Source of the DNA: an uncultured Clostridia bacterium
Lineage (GTDB): Bacteria; Bacillota; Clostridia; Peptostreptococcales; Anaerovoracaceae
Assembly (NCBI GenBank): GCA_937915045.1
Contig: CALDNM010000065.1
Span: 1-6,947, forward strand
Direction: 5' to 3'
DNA: 6,947 bases
Each line of letters begins with the position of its first letter. Within the stretch, counting starts at the first letter, position 1. Below, one piece after another: positions 6,058 through 6,947 of the stretch. The notes under the pieces are model-generated. The model was not told the origin of the DNA. It did no database searches and was given only the letters and a program-made list of their open reading frames with translations. Position numbers and translations under genes: made by a program.

Positions 6058-6947
6058 TTATTTCACATACACTTTCGGAAGTCTCTGTCCGAAAGCTGTC
6101 ATGATCTCGTAGTTGATCGTTCCGGTTTTTTCCGCGATCTCTTCAGCTGTGATCGAAAGTTTTCCGTCAGTTCCCATCACGATGACCTCATCACCGACTT
6201 TGACATTTGGAACATCCGTCACATCTACCATGAACTGGTCCATGCAGACATTGCCCGCGACCGGCGCTTTGACGCCGTCTACGATAACAGACGCCTTGAG
6301 CGAGTAAGGCCTCGGCATTCCGTCAGCGTAGCCGATATTGATCGTCGCGATCTTGCTCGGCTTCTTTGAGATGTACTTTCTGCCGTAGCCTACCGACGTG
6401 CCCTCAGGCACATCCTTGATCTTTACGATGTTCGCCTTCACCTGCATGACAGGCTTGATGCTGAGCTGCGCCGGATCAACCTCACCGGACGGATAACCGC
6501 CGTAAAGGATGATGCCCGGACGAGCGTAATCGTAATACACTTCCGGCAGTTCCATGATCGACGCGCTGTTCGCGAAAGTGCGTACAGGGATATCGATCCC
6601 GGCCGCCTTCAGCGTCTCATAGAAATGCGAGTACTTCTTTTCCTGCTCCTTCGAATACGTCTTGTCAGCACAGTCGGCAGTCGAGAAATGCGAGAACATC
6701 CCCCTGATCTTTACCGACGGAAGTGCCTGGATCTTCTTCACGTCTTCCGCGGCCTCTTCAGCCTCATCCGCGAGATATCCGATCCTGCCCATTCCTGTAT
6801 CGACCGCGAGGACTATGCCCGCTGTCTTGCCCTGTCTGTCGGCAGCTTCCGATATCGCTTTCGCGTTTTCGCTGCTGTCGCACGCAGTGATGATATCGTA
6901 TTTAACGAGTTCATCAGCGTACATGTCCGGGTTCAGGCCGAGACAAA
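6058..6947 (-). CDS. alr: Alanine racemase, C-terminal three quarters (5' end outside window)
   Basis: The PLP-dependent enzyme interconverts L- and D-alanine in the cytoplasm, supplying D-Ala for peptidoglycan. The reading frame stays open to the window edge, adding CLGLNPD before the Met at 6924, so that Met is internal; 295 residues are visible of a usual 370-390. The N-terminal part with the PLP-binding Lys (A-V-x-K-A-D-A-Y-G) is missing. Visible family blocks, counted from the Met at 6924: DTGMGRIG (42-49), GMFSHFSTAD (75-84), FANSAS (117-122), ARPGIILYG (134-142, with the Arg that contacts the PLP ring nitrogen), IGYADGMPR (197-205, with catalytic Tyr199, equivalent to Tyr265 of the Geobacillus enzyme), VCMDQFMVDVT (226-236), VGDEVIVMG (243-251) and NYEIMTAFGQRLPKVY near the end. 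The Lys before VDTGMGR, carbamylated in the Geobacillus enzyme, is Ala here. Ile codons are almost all ATC. A strong terminator follows. Confidence 0.96.
   Translation of the reverse strand, partial: CLGLNPDMYADELVKYDIITACDSSENAKAISEAADRQGKTAGIVLAVDTGMGRIGYLADEAEEAAEDVKKIQALPSVKIRGMFSHFSTADCADKTYSKEQEKKYSHFYETLKAAGIDIPVRTFANSASIMELPEVYYDYARPGIILYGGYPSGEVDPAQLSIKPVMQVKANIVKIKDVPEGTSVGYGRKYISKKPSKIATINIGYADGMPRPYSLKASVIVDGVKAPVAGNVCMDQFMVDVTDVPNVKVGDEVIVMGTDGKLSITAEEIAEKTGTINYEIMTAFGQRLPKVYVK

Noticed and set aside
6058..6924. Alanine racemase starting at the Met at 6924
   Set aside because: The frame stays open to the window edge, the preceding residues fit the family, and a start here would remove the PLP-lysine region, so the Met is internal.

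Overview
The window looks like part of a Gram-positive anaerobe chromosome, most likely class Clostridia (Lachnospiraceae or a neighbouring family). This rests on the strong GGAGG-type ribosome binding sites, the mixed-GC coding style, and a very long soluble SnoaL/PAS hybrid histidine kinase of a kind typical of these bacteria. Nothing in the window fixes the genus. All recognised genes lie on the minus strand, so transcription runs from high to low coordinates, and almost all of the sequence is coding.

Right end (6058-6947): the 3' three quarters of an alanine racemase gene (alr), whose start lies outside the window. It ends just before a strong stem-loop terminator (6011-6042). The 160-bp gap 5898-6057 holds this terminator and a weak candidate promoter, and it separates alr from the next transcription unit.

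Middle and left (1-5897): four tightly packed genes that look like one operon. In order of transcription they are a GNAT-family acetyltransferase (5337-5897), a second GNAT enzyme resembling the aminoalkylphosphonate acetyltransferase PhnO (4879-5337), a 1545-residue cytoplasmic sensor protein (227-4864), and the first 78 codons of a third GNAT acetyltransferase (1-236) running off the window. The junctions are a TGATG stop/start overlap, a 14-bp gap and a 10-bp overlap, each with a good ribosome binding site, so translational coupling is likely.

The sensor has an N-terminal SnoaL/NTF2-like domain, about eight PAS-type domains, a HisKA/HATPase core and a C-terminal receiver, with no membrane segment. 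It carries the residues needed for autophosphorylation and for transfer to the receiver, but has no DNA-binding or other output domain, and no Hpt or response-regulator partner is visible. Three different GNAT families surrounding one multi-PAS hybrid kinase is the most interesting feature of the window. A functional link between them is inferred from gene order only. I see no mobile element, CRISPR array, tRNA or rRNA.
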